Origin: Pseudomonas oryzihabitans
GTDB taxonomy: Bacteria; Pseudomonadota; Gammaproteobacteria; Pseudomonadales; Pseudomonadaceae
Reading direction: 5' to 3'
Assembly: GCF_007665395.1 (NCBI RefSeq)
Contig: NZ_VDND01000003.1
Coordinates: 366,722-430,721, forward strand
Length of the DNA stretch: 64,000 nucleotides
The position numbers were made by a program, and so were the translations under genes. The notes beneath the pieces are model-generated. The model searched no databases, was not told the DNA's origin, and worked only from the letters and a program-made list of their open reading frames with translations. Shown piece after piece: positions 46,408 through 54,842 of this stretch (the first letter of the stretch is position 1; every line of letters starts with the position of its first letter).

Positions 46408-47300
46408 GCCCGCTGCAGGGCGCTCTGCGGCGCCATGCGCTCGAGCCAGTCGCGCCAGCGTACCCGACTGTCATGGACCAGCCAGCCGTCCTGGCGGGCG
46501 AAGCTTTCCGACAGCCAGAGGCCACGGGTCGAGACCGGCAGCCGTTGTCCGCCGGCGAGGGTATAGAGTTCGCCGGTCGGCTTGCCGTCGTTGAGGCCGA
46601 CCAGATAGAGGTCGGGACGCTGCCGGTCCAGCCGCGCCAGCAACTGGCCGTCCTCGATCTTCTCGTCGACGTGGAACAGGCTCGGCGCCTTGCATTCCTT
46701 GGGCAATTCCAGGAGCAGGTCGTAGACCAGCTGCAGCGAGGCGGTGGGGGTGTGCACATAGGCCCGCGGACGCTCCAGCAGCGCCAGGCTGCCGCAGCGT
46801 ACCGGCCGCGCCGCCCCCGAGCGCGGTGTCAGGCGAAAGGCCACGTCCTCGCGATAGGGGAGCGCCGGCGCATAGGGCGTCGGCAGCCAGGTATCGGCGA
46901 AGCGTCCACCCAGCCAGCCGCGCGGCGTCTCGATCAGGCACTCCTCGGCCACTTCCTGCACGGCGGTGAGCAGCGGCAGCGCCAGCTCATGGGCGGGGAT
47001 GTAGCCGGAAATCAGCTTGAGCACCACGTCGCCGCGATCGGGCCGGCGCTGGCGCACCAGTAGCCAGTGGTCCTGGCCCTGCCAGTTCAGCGTCAGGCGC
47101 ACGGAGACGCCCAGGTTGGCCAGCTTGACACTGAAATGCTGGGCATCGGCGAGTTCGATGGGTTTGCGCCGCTCCAGCATTTCGCCGAAATTCAGCGGCT
47201 GGCCGAGGGCCTGGTAGGTAAGGCCTTCCGCAGAGGCCTCGACCAGCAGGGGCAGGGTCTTGAACGCCTTGGGATTGTGGCGGGCGATGAGCTGGGGCAT
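46404..47300 (-). CDS. Conserved Pseudomonas hypothetical protein
   Basis: This 298-residue protein begins [23 protein letters not shown] know similar genes in Pseudomonas, sometimes labelled metal ABC transporter ATPase, but no Walker A (GxxxxGK) or signature motif is visible. That label is not supported. It is rich in W, L and R, with no signal peptide or membrane span. Function unknown. It is convergent with the AIM24-like gene, sharing a 4-bp stop overlap. Confidence 0.7.
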   Translation of the reverse strand: MPQLIARHNPKAFKTLPLLVEASAEGLTYQALGQPLNFGEMLERRKPIELADAQHFSVKLANLGVSVRLTLNWQGQDHWLLVRQRRPDRGDVVLKLISGYIPAHELALPLLTAVQEVAEECLIETPRGWLGGRFADTWLPTPYAPALPYREDVAFRLTPRSGAARPVRCGSLALLERPRAYVHTPTASLQLVYDLLLELPKECKAPSLFHVDEKIEDGQLLARLDRQRPDLYLVGLNDGKPTGELYTLAGGQRLPVSTRGLWLSESFARQDGWLVHDSRVRWRDWLERMAPQSALQRA

Positions 47301-47399
47301 GGCCGACTCCTGTTTGTTGTATGCCGCGGACGCGCCGTCCCGGGCGACCGGGCAGGGCGTCCAGCGGACGAAGGCGAGGGTTCAGCGAAACGCTCTGGA

Positions 47400-48215
47400 T
47401 CAGGGCCGAGCGGTGATCACGTCGGCCAGCGTACGGACATTATGTGACAGGTGCAGGGGATCGATAGTGCCGACTATCGCGCCGCTCACCCCCCGCTCGC
47501 CGAACACCCGGGCGAAGCTGGCGCGCACCGGGTCCTGGCCGGCGCCCAGCATGGCATGACCGCTGGCCAGGGCCTTCTTGATCAGGATGCCCTTGCCCAG
47601 GGCGGCGGCGGCCTGGATCACCGGGACCTCGGCGTCTTCGTTGAGGTTGAAGGTGACCATGGCGCAATCGCCGGTCTCCAGGGCCTTGAGGCCACCGGCC
47701 ACGGTCTTGCCGGAAAAGCCGAAGGCGCGGATCAGGCCTTCGCGCTTGAGGTCGGCCAGGGTCTCGTAGCAGCCGCTGCCTTCGAGAATGGCCAGGTCGT
47801 TGCCATCGGAATGCACCAGCACCAGGTCCAGCCAGTCGGTTTCCAGGCGCTGCAGGCTGCGTTCCACCGAGCGGCGGGTATGGGCCGGGCTGAAGTCGAA
47901 ACTGGACCGGCCATCGGTGAATTCCTCGCCAACCTTGCTGGCGATCACCCAGTGCTGGCGCTGGCCACGCAACAGCGGACCCAGGCGTTCCTCGCTGCGG
48001 CCATAGGCCGGGGCGGTGTCCAGCAGGTTGATACCCAGCTCGCGGGCCAGACAGAGTAGATCGGCGGCGGCGCGGTCGTCGGGGATGGTGAAGCCATTGG
48101 GGTACTTCACACCCTGGTCGCGGCCGAATTTGACCGTGCCCAGGCCCAGCGGAGAAATCTCGAGGCCGGTGCCGCCCAGCGGACGATGCAGACCGTGCAG
48201 GGTGCGCAGGCTCAT
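47400..48215 (-). CDS. Aldo/keto reductase
   Basis: This 271-residue NAD(P)H oxidoreductase has a TIM-barrel fold. The catalytic tyrosine sits in DTAPAYGRSEERLG, the lysine in IASKVGEE, and VLVHSDGND holds the family histidine. The start ATG overlaps the end of the upstream FAD oxidoreductase gene by 4 bp (48212-48215), so the two enzymes are made together. It resembles P. aeruginosa PA4992 by gene context (from memory). Substrate unknown. Confidence 0.9.
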   Translation of the reverse strand: MSLRTLHGLHRPLGGTGLEISPLGLGTVKFGRDQGVKYPNGFTIPDDRAAADLLCLARELGINLLDTAPAYGRSEERLGPLLRGQRQHWVIASKVGEEFTDGRSSFDFSPAHTRRSVERSLQRLETDWLDLVLVHSDGNDLAILEGSGCYETLADLKREGLIRAFGFSGKTVAGGLKALETGDCAMVTFNLNEDAEVPVIQAAAALGKGILIKKALASGHAMLGAGQDPVRASFARVFGERGVSGAIVGTIDPLHLSHNVRTLADVITARP

Positions 48216-49387
48216 GGCAGCAGTTCCTCCCAGAAGGGCGCCGCCACCGGTGGTTGCGGATGGGCGGGCAGGGCGGGGTGCTGCCCGGGGGCGATGCCGT
48301 CGCGGTCGAGGTTGGCCAGGACGCGGTCGGCCAGGTCCGGCGACAGGGCCAGCTTGGTCGGCCAGCCCACCAGCAGGCGGCCTTCCTCGGCGAGGAAGGC
48401 ATTGTCCGGCCGCACCAGCCCGGATTGCGCCGGCTCGGCGCGATCCACCCGCAGGGTCGCCCACTGGGCGCCGGCGAAATCGATCCAGGGCAGCAGGCGC
48501 TGCAGTTCTTCCCGCGCCGCGGCGATCTGCGCCTGGGGTTCACGCGCCACGCCCTCGGCTTCGGCCAGGTCGCCACCCAGGTACCACAGCCACTGGCCAT
48601 CGGCGGTGGGGTGGCTGGTGATGGTCACCCGCGGCTTGGGGCCGCCGCCCAGGCAGTGGGCATAGAGGGGTTTGAGCATGGGGCCCTTGACCACCACCAT
48701 GTGCAGCGGGCGGCGCTGCATGGCCGGTTGTTCGAGACCCAGGGCCTGGAGCAGATCGGCCATGCCGGCGCCGGCGGTGAGCACGAGGCGCCGGGCGCGG
48801 ATCGGCTGGCCGTCCACCACCAGGCCGGTCAGTTCGCCGGCTTCGCGCAGGGGCTGGAGATCACGTCCGGCCAGCAGGCTGTCGCCGGCCAGCTCGGCCA
48901 GGCGCGCGACCAGGCTGGGCACGTCCAGCACCAGTTCGGCCAGGCGATAGACCTTGCCCTTGAAGGCGCGGTCGCGCAGGGCCGGGGGCAGTTCGTCGCC
49001 CTTGACCGTATCCACCCGGCCGCGCACCGCCTTGCTGGCGAAGAAGCTGGTGAGGTTGCCGGCCAGGCTGCCGGGCGACCAGAGGTAATGGGCTTCGGAG
49101 AGCAGGCGTACGCCGGAAAGGTCCAGCTCGCCCGTGCCGGCCAGGCTCTCGCGCCAGCGCCGCGGCATGTCGGCGATGGCCTCGGAGGCGCCGGTGAGCA
49201 TCCCGGTCAGGGCGTACTTGGTACCGCCATGGATGATGCCCTGGGACTTGCCGCTCTGGCCGCCGCCCAGGGCGCCGGTCTCCACCAGCACGGTGGCGTA
49301 GCCGGCGCGCCGGAGGCGGGCGTTGAGCCAGAGGCCGGCGACGCCGCCGCCGACGATGAGGATATCGGTGGACCAGGGTTGGGACAT
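48212..49387 (-). CDS. FAD-dependent oxidoreductase (DAO family)
   Basis: This 391-residue flavoprotein has an N-terminal Rossmann FAD-binding motif VGGGVAGLWLNARLRRAGY (residues 12-30). It has the D-amino-acid-oxidase/glycerol-3-phosphate-dehydrogenase fold, with SQGIIHGGTKYALTG near 68-82. Its TGA overlaps the aldo/keto reductase start. This FAD oxidase plus AKR pair may carry out sequential oxidation and reduction of one metabolite (inference). Confidence 0.88.
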   Translation of the reverse strand: MSQPWSTDILIVGGGVAGLWLNARLRRAGYATVLVETGALGGGQSGKSQGIIHGGTKYALTGMLTGASEAIADMPRRWRESLAGTGELDLSGVRLLSEAHYLWSPGSLAGNLTSFFASKAVRGRVDTVKGDELPPALRDRAFKGKVYRLAELVLDVPSLVARLAELAGDSLLAGRDLQPLREAGELTGLVVDGQPIRARRLVLTAGAGMADLLQALGLEQPAMQRRPLHMVVVKGPMLKPLYAHCLGGGPKPRVTITSHPTADGQWLWYLGGDLAEAEGVAREPQAQIAAAREELQRLLPWIDFAGAQWATLRVDRAEPAQSGLVRPDNAFLAEEGRLLVGWPTKLALSPDLADRVLANLDRDGIAPGQHPALPAHPQPPVAAPFWEELLP

Positions 49388-49449
49388 GAACGGCCTGCTC
49401 GGGTAATCCGCAAAGGGGCGATTTTACACGCTCCTCGCCACCGCTGGTC

Positions 49450-49782
49450 TCAATGCCCGGTGCTGCCGGAAAACAGCTGGATCACCACCACCCCGGCGAC
49501 GATCAGGCCCATGCCCAGCAGGGCCGGCAGGTCCAGCTTCTGGTCGTAGAGCACGGCCGCGGCGATGCTGACCAGCACGATGCCCAGGCCAGCCCAGATG
49601 GCGTAGGCGATGCCCACCGGGATGCTGCGCACCACCAGGGTCAGCATCCAGAAGGCCAGGCTGTAGCCAGTAATCACCAGCAGCAGCGGCAGCGGCTTGC
49701 TGAAGCCGTCGATGGCCTTCATGGAGGTGGTGGCGACGACTTCGGCGGCGATGGCGATGGCCAGGTAGACGTATCCGCTCAT
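49450..49782 (-). CDS. emrE: Small multidrug resistance transporter (EmrE family)
   Basis: This 110-residue, four-helix drug:H+ antiporter exports quaternary ammonium cations. The essential membrane glutamate is E14 in IAAEVVATTSMK, the same position as in E. coli EmrE. WAGLGIVLVSIAAAVLY is TM3. AAAGGAGA precedes the ATG. It is divergent from a LysR regulator that likely controls it; in P. aeruginosa an SMR pump has the same arrangement (PA4990/PA4989, from memory). Confidence 0.92.
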   Translation of the reverse strand: MSGYVYLAIAIAAEVVATTSMKAIDGFSKPLPLLLVITGYSLAFWMLTLVVRSIPVGIAYAIWAGLGIVLVSIAAAVLYDQKLDLPALLGMGLIVAGVVVIQLFSGSTGH

Positions 49783-49838
49783 GGTGGGTTCTCCTTTCGA
49801 ATGACGCCATTGTGCCTTGTTCTGTGATGGGTGAAAGT

Positions 49839-49850
49839 TGATACCTATCA
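49839..49850. promoter_or_regulatory. Palindrome in the emrE/LysR intergenic region
   Basis: TGATACCTATCA is a 12-nt near-perfect dyad just upstream of the LysR ribosome-binding site and 57 nt from the emrE start. Position fits an autoregulatory operator. Confidence 0.45.
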
Positions 49851-49866
49851 GCTAAGGAGATGGGTG

Positions 49867-50751
49867 ATGCAGTGGAATCTGGAGCAACTGGAGATCTTCG
49901 TCGGGGTCGCCGAAGGCGCGAGTTTTTCCGCCATGGCGCGTCGGCTGGGACGAGCCCAGTCGGCGGTCAGTTCGGCCATCGCCCTGTTGGAGACCGATCT
50001 GGGCGTCGCCTTGTTCGCGCGCAGCAATGGCCGTACGCCGGTCATCACCGCCGCCGGCCTGGCCTTGCTGGAAGAGGCGCGGGAAGTCTTGCGCCAGTGC
50101 CAGCGGCTGGATAGCCGGGCCCAAGCCCTGTGCGCCGGTCAGGAGCCGCTGCTGCGCCTGGCCCTGGACGAGGCCATGCCCTATCAACCGGTGCTCGACG
50201 CCCTGGATGCCCTGGCCACGGCCTTTCCGCACCTGGAAGTCCAGCTCACCAGCGGCGCCCAGGGCGACGTGGCGCGCAAGCTGCTGACCGACCAGGCCGA
50301 CCTCGGCCTGCTGTTTCGCCACGAGCGCATGCCCCAGGCCTTGGAGCGCCAGGCGCTGGGCGACGTCGCCCAGGTCACCGCCTGCAGCGCCAGCCATCCC
50401 CTGGCCGGCCAACGCGGTGTAGGACGCCGCGAGCTGGCCCGCCATCGCCAGTTGCTCATCGCACCGCTGGAGAATTCCTACCCCGGCGGCGAACAGATCG
50501 CCCCCAAGGTCTGGCGCGCCGACAGCTTCTACCTGCTCGCCGAACTGCTGATGCGCGGACTCGGTTGGGGCTGGCTGCCGCGCCACGTGGCGCGCTATCC
50601 CTCCTACCAGGGATTGCTCGCCGAACTGGACTGCGACTGGGTCCCGCCCGCTCTCGTGGTGGAATTGGCCTGGCGCCGCAACGCCGCCCCGGGTCCGGCG
50701 GCGCGTTGGTTGGCGCTGCGGCTGGCGGAGGAATTGCGGGCGATCGGTTGA
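49867..50751 (+). CDS. LysR family transcriptional regulator
   Basis: This 294-residue regulator has a winged helix at residues 1-60 (LEQLEIFVGVAEGASFSAMARRLGRAQSAVSSAIALLE) and an effector domain. AAGGAG at 49854-49859 precedes ATG 49867, so the longer frame from GTG 49831 is rejected. It is divergent from emrE. A REP-type palindrome follows 8 nt after the stop, where synteny with P. aeruginosa appears to break. Confidence 0.93.
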   Translation: MQWNLEQLEIFVGVAEGASFSAMARRLGRAQSAVSSAIALLETDLGVALFARSNGRTPVITAAGLALLEEAREVLRQCQRLDSRAQALCAGQEPLLRLALDEAMPYQPVLDALDALATAFPHLEVQLTSGAQGDVARKLLTDQADLGLLFRHERMPQALERQALGDVAQVTACSASHPLAGQRGVGRRELARHRQLLIAPLENSYPGGEQIAPKVWRADSFYLLAELLMRGLGWGWLPRHVARYPSYQGLLAELDCDWVPPALVVELAWRRNAAPGPAARWLALRLAEELRAIG

Positions 50752-50759
50752 ATCGCCGT

Positions 50760-50833
50760 GTTGGGCTTCGCTGTGCTCAGCGCCAACCCACAGGTGCTCT
50801 ACGTAGGTTGGGTTGAGCGCAGCGAAGCCCAAC
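50760..50833. repeat. GTTGGGC palindromic repeat, single copy
   Basis: GTTGGGCTTCGCTGTGCTCA and TGAGCGCAGCGAAGCCCAAC, the two ends, are ~20-nt nearly perfect inverted arms. Same family as the arrays near 26.9, 42 and 63.6 kb. Confidence 0.9.
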
Positions 50834-50971
50834 AAAACGGACCCCGGCACTCGCCTACCGTCCCTTCCAACGAAAGCCCATTCTGGCCAGATCCGTGGGG
50901 CAGCTTGACCAGCGCCAGGCGGCGCGCGCTGCGATACTCGGGTCATTCCTTCCTGATCTGGGATGATCGCC

Positions 50972-52258
50972 ATGACCCAAACCCCCGCTTTTGGCCAGCG
51001 CTACGTCTTCGTCGTCCTGGCGCTGATCTTTCTCGCCCTGCTGGTTTCCGCCGGGGTGAGGTCCACCCCTGGCGTGCTACTGCTGCCCTTGCAGGACACC
51101 TTCGGCTGGAGTCGTGAGACGGTCTCCTTCGCCGCCGCCGTGGGCATCTTCCTCTATGGCCTGGTGGGGCCCTTCGCTGCCGCCCTGATGCAGACCCTGG
51201 GCATCCGCCGTACCCTGCTCGGTGGCCTGACCTTGATCAGCCTGGCCACTGCCCTGAGTACCCTGATGCGCGAGCCCTGGCACCTGGTGGCCACCTGGGG
51301 CCTGCTCAGTGGCCTGGGCACCGGCTGCGTGGCCATGGTGCTGGGCGCGGCCATCGTCAATCGCTGGTTCGTCGCCCGGCGCGGCCTGATGATGGGCCTG
51401 CTGGCGGCCAGTACCGCCACCGGCAACCTGGTGTTCCTGCCACTGCTGGCCCATCTCGCCAGTCATGAAGGCTGGCAGACGGTGGTGCTGACCGTGGCTG
51501 TGGCCAGCGCCGCGCTGATTCCGCTGGTGGCCTGGCTGCTGCCGGAGCGTCCGGCGGACATCGGCCTACGGCCCTTTGGCGCCCCGGCGGATTTCCAGGC
51601 GCCGGCCGCCACCGCCCCCGGCAATCTGTTTCGCGTGACCCTCGGTACCCTGGCCATGGCCAGTCGCCGGCGCGACTTCTGGCTGCTGTTCCTGACCTTC
51701 TTCGTCTGCGGCTTCACCACCAACGGCCTGATCGGCACCCACTTCATCGCCATGGGCCACGACCACGGGCTGTCCCAGGTGCAGGCCGCCGGCATCCTCG
51801 CGCTGATGGGCGTCTTCGACCTGGTGGGCACCACCGCTTCCGGTTGGCTGACCGATAGATACGATCCGCGCCGGCTGCTGTTCGTCTACTACAGCCTGCG
51901 CGGCCTCTCGCTGATCTACCTGCCGTTCTCCGGCTTCGCCCCCGAGCAATTGCTGCTGTTCGGCATCTTCTATGGCCTGGACTGGATCGCCACCGTGCCG
52001 CCCACGGTCAAGCTGACCAACCAGACCTTCGGAGAGAAGACCGCGCCGGTGGTATTCGGCTGGGTGTTCTGCGGCCACATGCTCGGCGCCGCCTGCGCGG
52101 CCTTCCTCGCCGGTGCCCTGCGCGAGCACTTCGGCTCCTATCAGGAGGCCCTGGTGTTGGCCGGATTGACCGGCATCCTGGCGGCGCTGATGGCCCTGGG
52201 GATCGGGCGCTCGAGCGCCGCGGGTGCCGGGCGCTCGGCCGTGCCCGAGGCGGGCTAG
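50972..52258 (+). CDS. MFS transporter (OFA-like)
   Basis: This 428-residue, twelve-span transporter has the MFS loops GVRSTPGVLLLPLQDTFGWSRETVSFAAAV (TM1-2), typical of the OFA (oxalate/formate antiporter) and related branch. ATG 50963 and 50972 are both possible; 50972 has GGGATGA just upstream. Substrate not deducible. Its TAG overlaps the convergent MFS gene's stop by 4 bp (CTAG). Confidence 0.85.
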   Translation: MTQTPAFGQRYVFVVLALIFLALLVSAGVRSTPGVLLLPLQDTFGWSRETVSFAAAVGIFLYGLVGPFAAALMQTLGIRRTLLGGLTLISLATALSTLMREPWHLVATWGLLSGLGTGCVAMVLGAAIVNRWFVARRGLMMGLLAASTATGNLVFLPLLAHLASHEGWQTVVLTVAVASAALIPLVAWLLPERPADIGLRPFGAPADFQAPAATAPGNLFRVTLGTLAMASRRRDFWLLFLTFFVCGFTTNGLIGTHFIAMGHDHGLSQVQAAGILALMGVFDLVGTTASGWLTDRYDPRRLLFVYYSLRGLSLIYLPFSGFAPEQLLLFGIFYGLDWIATVPPTVKLTNQTFGEKTAPVVFGWVFCGHMLGAACAAFLAGALREHFGSYQEALVLAGLTGILAALMALGIGRSSAAGAGRSAVPEAG

Positions 52259-53619
52259 GCGGGTTTGAGATCCAGCGGCACGGCGGTCGGCGTGCGGTGC
52301 AGCATCGAGGCCGGGATCGCCAGGATCAGCAGGCCGCTGACGAACAGGCAGGCGCCGAGCACATAGGTGCCGTTGTTGATGTCGCCGGTGAGGGTCTCCA
52401 TGGTCGCGGTGATCATGGAGCCGGTGAAGCCGGAGAGGTTGCCGATGGCATTGATCATGCCGATGCCCGCCGCGGCGGCGACGCCGGAGAGCAGGGTACC
52501 GGGCAGCGACCAGAAGATCGGCATCAGCGCCAGCAGCCCCGAGGCGGCCACGGTGAGGAAGAAGATCGACAGCACGATGTTGTGGATGAACCAGGCGCTC
52601 AGCACCAGGCCCAGGGCGCCGACGAAGGCCGGTACCGCGGCGTGCAACCGTTGTTCACCGGTCCGCGCCGAGTGGCGGGCGTTGAGCAGCATGACCACCA
52701 GGGCGACGCTGTAGGGAATCGCCGTGAGCAGGCCGATCTGCAGGCTGCCGCTGACGCCGGCGTTCTTGATGATCGAGGGCATCCAGAAGGCCAGGCCATA
52801 GAAGCCGGTGTTGAAGGTCAGCAGGATGAGCACCAGCAGCCAGACCCGCGGATTGAAGAAGATCTCGCTGAGCCGTGAGGCCTTGCCGGTGTTCTGCTGC
52901 TCCAGGTTGCGCTTGAGCAGGGCCTTTTCCCGGGTGTCCAGCCAGGGCGCCTTGTCGATGTTGTCGCTCAGGCAGCAGAACACCACCACCGCCATGATGA
53001 TCGAGGGTACCCCTTCCACCAGCAGCATCCACTGCCAGCCGGCCAGGCCGTGCCAGTTGTGCAGGCTGCTCATCAGCCAGCCGGAGAGCACGCCACCGAA
53101 GCTCAGGCTGAAGGGCAGGGCGATCAGGAAGCCCGACATCACCCGGCTCTGCCGCCGAGTCGGGAACCAGTAGTTGAGATAGAGGATCACCCCGGGAAAG
53201 AAGCCCGCCTCGCAGACGCCCAGCAGGAAGCGCAGCACATAGAACAGGGTGCTCGACTGCAGGCCGAAGAATTGCGCCAGCGGCTGGGTGAAGGCCACCG
53301 CCATGGAGATGATTGCCCAGCTGAGCATGATGCGGGCGATCCAGAAGCGCGCGCCGTAGCGGTGCAGCAACAGGTTGCTGGGGACCTCGAAGAGGAAGTA
53401 GCCCCAGAAGAACATGCTGGCGCCCAGGGCGTAGACGGTGTTGCTGAAGCCGAGATCGCCCAGCATGTCCAGCTTGGCGAAGCCAACGTTGACCCGGTCC
53501 AGGTAGGCGGCGATGTAGCACAGCAGCAGGATCGGCAGGATGCGCAGTACCACCTTGCGGTAGGTGCGTTCTTCGAAGGCGTCGCCAGCGGCGCCCTGGG
53601 GAGCGGTGGTCTCGAACAT
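52255..53619 (-). CDS. ACS-family MFS transporter (sugar-acid/phthalate type)
   Basis: This 454-residue transporter is of the anion:cation symporter family: YLDRVNVGFAKLDMLGDLG near residues 41-59 is the ACS signature, and the RYGARFWIARIMLSWAI loop follows. Relatives carry galactonate, glucarate, tartrate or phthalate. A palindromic GATAA-N7-TTATC operator lies upstream (53760-53780), the same dyad found at the sugar-acid dehydratase promoter, so it may import their substrate. Confidence 0.88.
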   Translation of the reverse strand: MFETTAPQGAAGDAFEERTYRKVVLRILPILLLCYIAAYLDRVNVGFAKLDMLGDLGFSNTVYALGASMFFWGYFLFEVPSNLLLHRYGARFWIARIMLSWAIISMAVAFTQPLAQFFGLQSSTLFYVLRFLLGVCEAGFFPGVILYLNYWFPTRRQSRVMSGFLIALPFSLSFGGVLSGWLMSSLHNWHGLAGWQWMLLVEGVPSIIMAVVVFCCLSDNIDKAPWLDTREKALLKRNLEQQNTGKASRLSEIFFNPRVWLLVLILLTFNTGFYGLAFWMPSIIKNAGVSGSLQIGLLTAIPYSVALVVMLLNARHSARTGEQRLHAAVPAFVGALGLVLSAWFIHNIVLSIFFLTVAASGLLALMPIFWSLPGTLLSGVAAAAGIGMINAIGNLSGFTGSMITATMETLTGDINNGTYVLGACLFVSGLLILAIPASMLHRTPTAVPLDLKPA

Positions 53620-53759
53620 GGGAATGACCTTCGGGGCCTTGGGGCCCGTTGTTGTTATTGAAGAGGTCGAAGGCGGCCGGGGATGCAGGGTGGCCGTCTG
53701 AATCGCCAGGCCACTCTAGGAGGGCGAGCGATTCTTTCCCAATGGCATTTGCGGATCAT

Positions 53760-53780
53760 TCGATAACGCGGCGTTATCGA
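53760..53780. promoter_or_regulatory. 21-bp palindromic operator upstream of the ACS transporter
   Basis: TCGATAACGC-G-GCGTTATCGA has perfect 10-bp arms about one central base. It contains GATAA-N7-TTATC, i.e. a LysR-type T-N11-A core. It lies 140 nt upstream of the transporter start, between it and the LysR gene. Confidence 0.7.
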
Positions 53781-53785
53781 AGCCT

Positions 53786-54733
53786 CTAGGCCGAGGCCTT
53801 CTCGCGGCCGGCATGGCTCAGCAGGATGGCGGCGAATTCGCGGGCGGCGTCGCCCAGGGGTTCGCCCTTGCGGGTGAGGATGCCGTAGTCCTGGGCCGGC
53901 AGGTGCAGCGGCAACTCCAGGGCGCTCAGCACCCCGCTGGCGAGATAGGGCTCGACCATGGCCTCGGGCAGCATGCCGATCATGGGCCCGGCGCGCAGCA
54001 CCCGCAGGAAGGTCTGCATGGAGATGGTGTCGATGGTGTTGCTCGGCACCGGCAGGCCGGCGGCGGCGAAGGCGCGCTCCATGCGTCCGCGGATCGGCGT
54101 GCCCTTGGGATAGAGGATCCACGGCCAGGCCAGCACCTGGTCGAGGGCCACGGGACCGCTGTCCACCAGCGGATGCTGGCGGTTGACCACGAAGCGGAAC
54201 GGCTCCGGCGCCAGGGGTTGGAAGGCGAAACGCTGGGCCTGGGCTTCGTCGGTGAAGCGCGCCACCGCCAGGTGCAGCAGCTTGTCGTCGAGCATCTCCA
54301 TCAGGTGATCGCTGGTCTGCTCCACCACCTCGATGGCCAGCAGCGGCCAGCGCTGCTTGATCTCGACGATGGCCTCCGGCAGGGCCACCGCCGTGGCGGC
54401 GAAGATACCGCCCACCTTGAGCTGGCCATGGCCGCCGCGCCTCAGGCTGTCGATCTGCTCGGCGAAGTCACGGGCGTCGTTGAGGGCCACCCGGGCATAG
54501 CGCAGCACGTGCTCGCCCAGGGCGGTGGGCGGCATGCTGCGCGGCTGGCGCTCGAACAGCGCGAAGCCCAGCAGGTGCTCGATCTCCTTGAGCATCTTGC
54601 TGACGGCCGGCTGGCTGAGATTCATCTGCTGCGCGGCCAGGTGCATGTTGCGGGTGCGCCCGAGGGTGTCGATCAGCAGCAGGTGGCGAAACTTGAGCCA
54701 GTGGCAGATCTGGCTGAACGACGGCTCGGACAT
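53786..54733 (-). CDS. LysR family regulator of the sugar-acid cluster
   Basis: This 315-residue regulator reads FRHLLLIDTLGRTRNMHLAAQQMNLSQPAVSKMLKEIE (winged helix, about 14-51), and its effector domain is of the GbpR/galactose-binding-regulator LysR branch. GGAGGAAGG lies just before ATG 54733. It is divergent from the dehydratase genes, and the operator dyads lie in the 109-bp intergenic region. Effector probably a sugar acid or its keto-deoxy product (inferred from neighbours). Confidence 0.93.
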   Translation of the reverse strand: MSEPSFSQICHWLKFRHLLLIDTLGRTRNMHLAAQQMNLSQPAVSKMLKEIEHLLGFALFERQPRSMPPTALGEHVLRYARVALNDARDFAEQIDSLRRGGHGQLKVGGIFAATAVALPEAIVEIKQRWPLLAIEVVEQTSDHLMEMLDDKLLHLAVARFTDEAQAQRFAFQPLAPEPFRFVVNRQHPLVDSGPVALDQVLAWPWILYPKGTPIRGRMERAFAAAGLPVPSNTIDTISMQTFLRVLRAGPMIGMLPEAMVEPYLASGVLSALELPLHLPAQDYGILTRKGEPLGDAAREFAAILLSHAGREKASA

Positions 54734-54748
54734 GGATCCTTCCTCCGC

Positions 54749-54765
54749 GATAAGCAACGGTTATC
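54749..54765. promoter_or_regulatory. GATAA-N7-TTATC LysR operator at the divergent promoter
   Basis: GATAA, a 7-nt spacer, then TTATC: a T-N11-A LysR box between regulator and xylX-like gene. The same motif with the same spacing lies at 53760-53780. Confidence 0.7.
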
Positions 54766-54774
54766 GAATGATGA

Positions 54775-54796
54775 GATAAGCCCATTTGAGTTTATC
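54775..54796. promoter_or_regulatory. Second dyad, candidate LysR activation site
   Basis: GATAA (54775-54779) and TTATC (54792-54796) are separated by 12 nt. It lies between the first operator and the xylX-like start, where LysR activation sites normally occur. Confidence 0.5.
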
Positions 54797-54842
54797 AGTC
54801 CAGGTGCCTAGCGTGGATCCATCCCTCCCCGGAGTCCTGCCC

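Noticed and set aside
46404..47300. Metal ABC transporter ATPase label
   Set aside because: No Walker A, Walker B or ABC signature is visible in the 298 residues.
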